Shown here piece after piece: positions 63,510-64,000 of a stretch of DNA of 64,000 bases; position 1 is the stretch's first letter, and each line of letters opens with the position of its first letter. This DNA comes from Verrucomicrobiaceae bacterium (GTDB taxonomy: Bacteria > Verrucomicrobiota > Verrucomicrobiia > Verrucomicrobiales > Verrucomicrobiaceae). The translations under genes and the position numbers were made by a program. The notes below the pieces were generated by a model. That model was given only the letters and a program-made list of their open reading frames with translations, was not told the origin of the DNA and ran no database searches. The stretch is from assembly GCA_019694165.1 (NCBI GenBank), contig JAIBCL010000004.1, positions 1 to 64,000 on the forward strand, given 5' to 3'.

Positions 63510-64000
63510 CTATTCAAACACATTTCGCCGCAGGTCGCGAAGGGCAAACAGGCCCACGCCGGCCTCCATGCCTCGCATCCGCCGTGCACCATCTTCTCTC
63601 TTCGGGCCAAATCGGTGCCGCAGCGCCGTGAACACGCCATCGACAAACGCCCGGCCGCCGATGACCGCTCCGTCCGTGAAGTAACGCACGCGACACCGCA
63701 GCAGCTCGTGCGCCGGCAGCTTCCCGCCCCGCGCCAGTTCTTTCGCTGCTTTCTTCCGGTCCAGCCCGCGCTTCTTCATCGTGCCGTCTTTGTTCGTGCT
63801 CGTGGTCACTCCCCAGGTGAAGAGCAATTGCCGGTACTCTGCTGCTGCTTGATTGGCCGCGACCTTCCTTCCCCGCTGCGCCTCCACTGCCGTCGCGATC
63901 CCCTCCTTTGCCACCTTGATCCCCGCCGCCGCCTCTGCATACCCGCACCAGCGGTAGTCCTTTGGGTCTTCCACGACGCCGGCGCGCACTGGATTAAGAT
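63510..64000 (-). CDS. REP-associated tyrosine transposase (RAYT), C-terminal part, cut by window end
   Basis: The reading frame runs off the window at 64000, so the start and the HUH/Tyr catalytic centre lie outside. The visible 162 or so residues begin LNPVRAGVVEDPKDYRWCGYAEA, which contains the NPVRAGLV...DYRWSSY signature of the RAYT/Y1_Tnp (IS200-like) family. A later block is also typical of this verrucomicrobial subgroup (RVRYFTDGAVIGGRAFVDGV, FGPKREDGARRMRG, LFALRDLRRNVFE). RAYTs move REP sequences. Two REP-like elements with AAAGTAG ends (6597-6708 and 28622-28717) are in the same window. Confidence 0.88.
   Translation of the reverse strand, partial: LNPVRAGVVEDPKDYRWCGYAEAAAGIKVAKEGIATAVEAQRGRKVAANQAAAEYRQLLFTWGVTTSTNKDGTMKKRGLDRKKAAKELARGGKLPAHELLRCRVRYFTDGAVIGGRAFVDGVFTALRHRFGPKREDGARRMRGMEAGVGLFALRDLRRNVFE

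Noticed and set aside
1..64000. CRISPR array, prophage, tRNA or rRNA genes
   Set aside because: No regularly spaced repeats, phage structural genes or recognisable RNA genes were seen by reading; a tRNA scan was not possible.

Overview
The window reads as chromosomal DNA of a GC-rich Verrucomicrobiota bacterium, most likely of the Verrucomicrobiales; no marker gene fixes the genus, so this is inference. The grounds are a DUF1549/DUF1553 cytochrome protein, DUF1800 and DUF1501 proteins, DUF1080, a secreted sulfatase, secreted PQQ-like propellers, Tat-type (RR) signal peptides, and large secreted proteins with C-terminal domains typical of the phylum. No rRNA, tRNA, CRISPR array, prophage or plasmid function was seen.

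Layout. 1-16 kb: a secreted clan GH-A-like glycosidase with an ILEI/PANDER-like domain, an esterase, queA, a large cytochrome-containing DUF1549/1553 protein, an AarF/UbiB kinase, a serine hydrolase, a lactonase-like propeller, a tandem-fused substrate-binding protein and a CNT nucleoside transporter. 16-24 kb: pgi, a Tat lipoprotein of the DUF1460 type, then an Mla-type lipid transport operon on the minus strand (STAS, MlaE, MlaF, MlaD) whose last gene is a GAF-PP2C-HATPase partner-switch protein. 24-27 kb: a ROK kinase and a Ppx/GppA-like protein whose active-site motifs look degenerate. 27-30.6 kb: a compact membrane-protein cluster (DoxX-like, DUF2071, two paralogous four-helix proteins, an MBOAT acyltransferase) under a GbsR-type regulator with two matching 9-6-9 palindromic operators. 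30.7-40.6 kb: a 2319-residue DUF1800 protein invaded by repeated HGLTTGD modules, its DUF1501 partner and a secreted Cys/His protein. 40.6-52.3 kb: a RelE-like protein, a class V aminotransferase, a PIN-PhoH ATPase, a carbohydrate esterase-like protein, a 1427-residue secreted glycosidase-like protein, a PIN toxin/antitoxin pair and a two-component system. 52.3-62.1 kb: a minus-strand run of secreted catabolic proteins (DUF1080, D-aminoacylase-like, DUF1501, ceramidase-like, beta-helix, sulfatase, PQQ-like propeller). 62.3-64 kb: an L,D-transpeptidase and, running off the end, a REP-associated tyrosine transposase (RAYT).

How it fits together. Much of the window encodes exported proteins for taking apart complex, partly sulfated carbohydrates and lipids, plus envelope upkeep (Mla transport, L,D-transpeptidase, DUF1460). 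The most interesting items are the Mla operon joined to a phosphatase/kinase partner switch, the GbsR/MBOAT membrane cluster with twin operators and a probable broken SDR gene, and the RAYT gene with two AAAGTAG-ended REP-like elements, one of which is read through in frame inside a large coding sequence.
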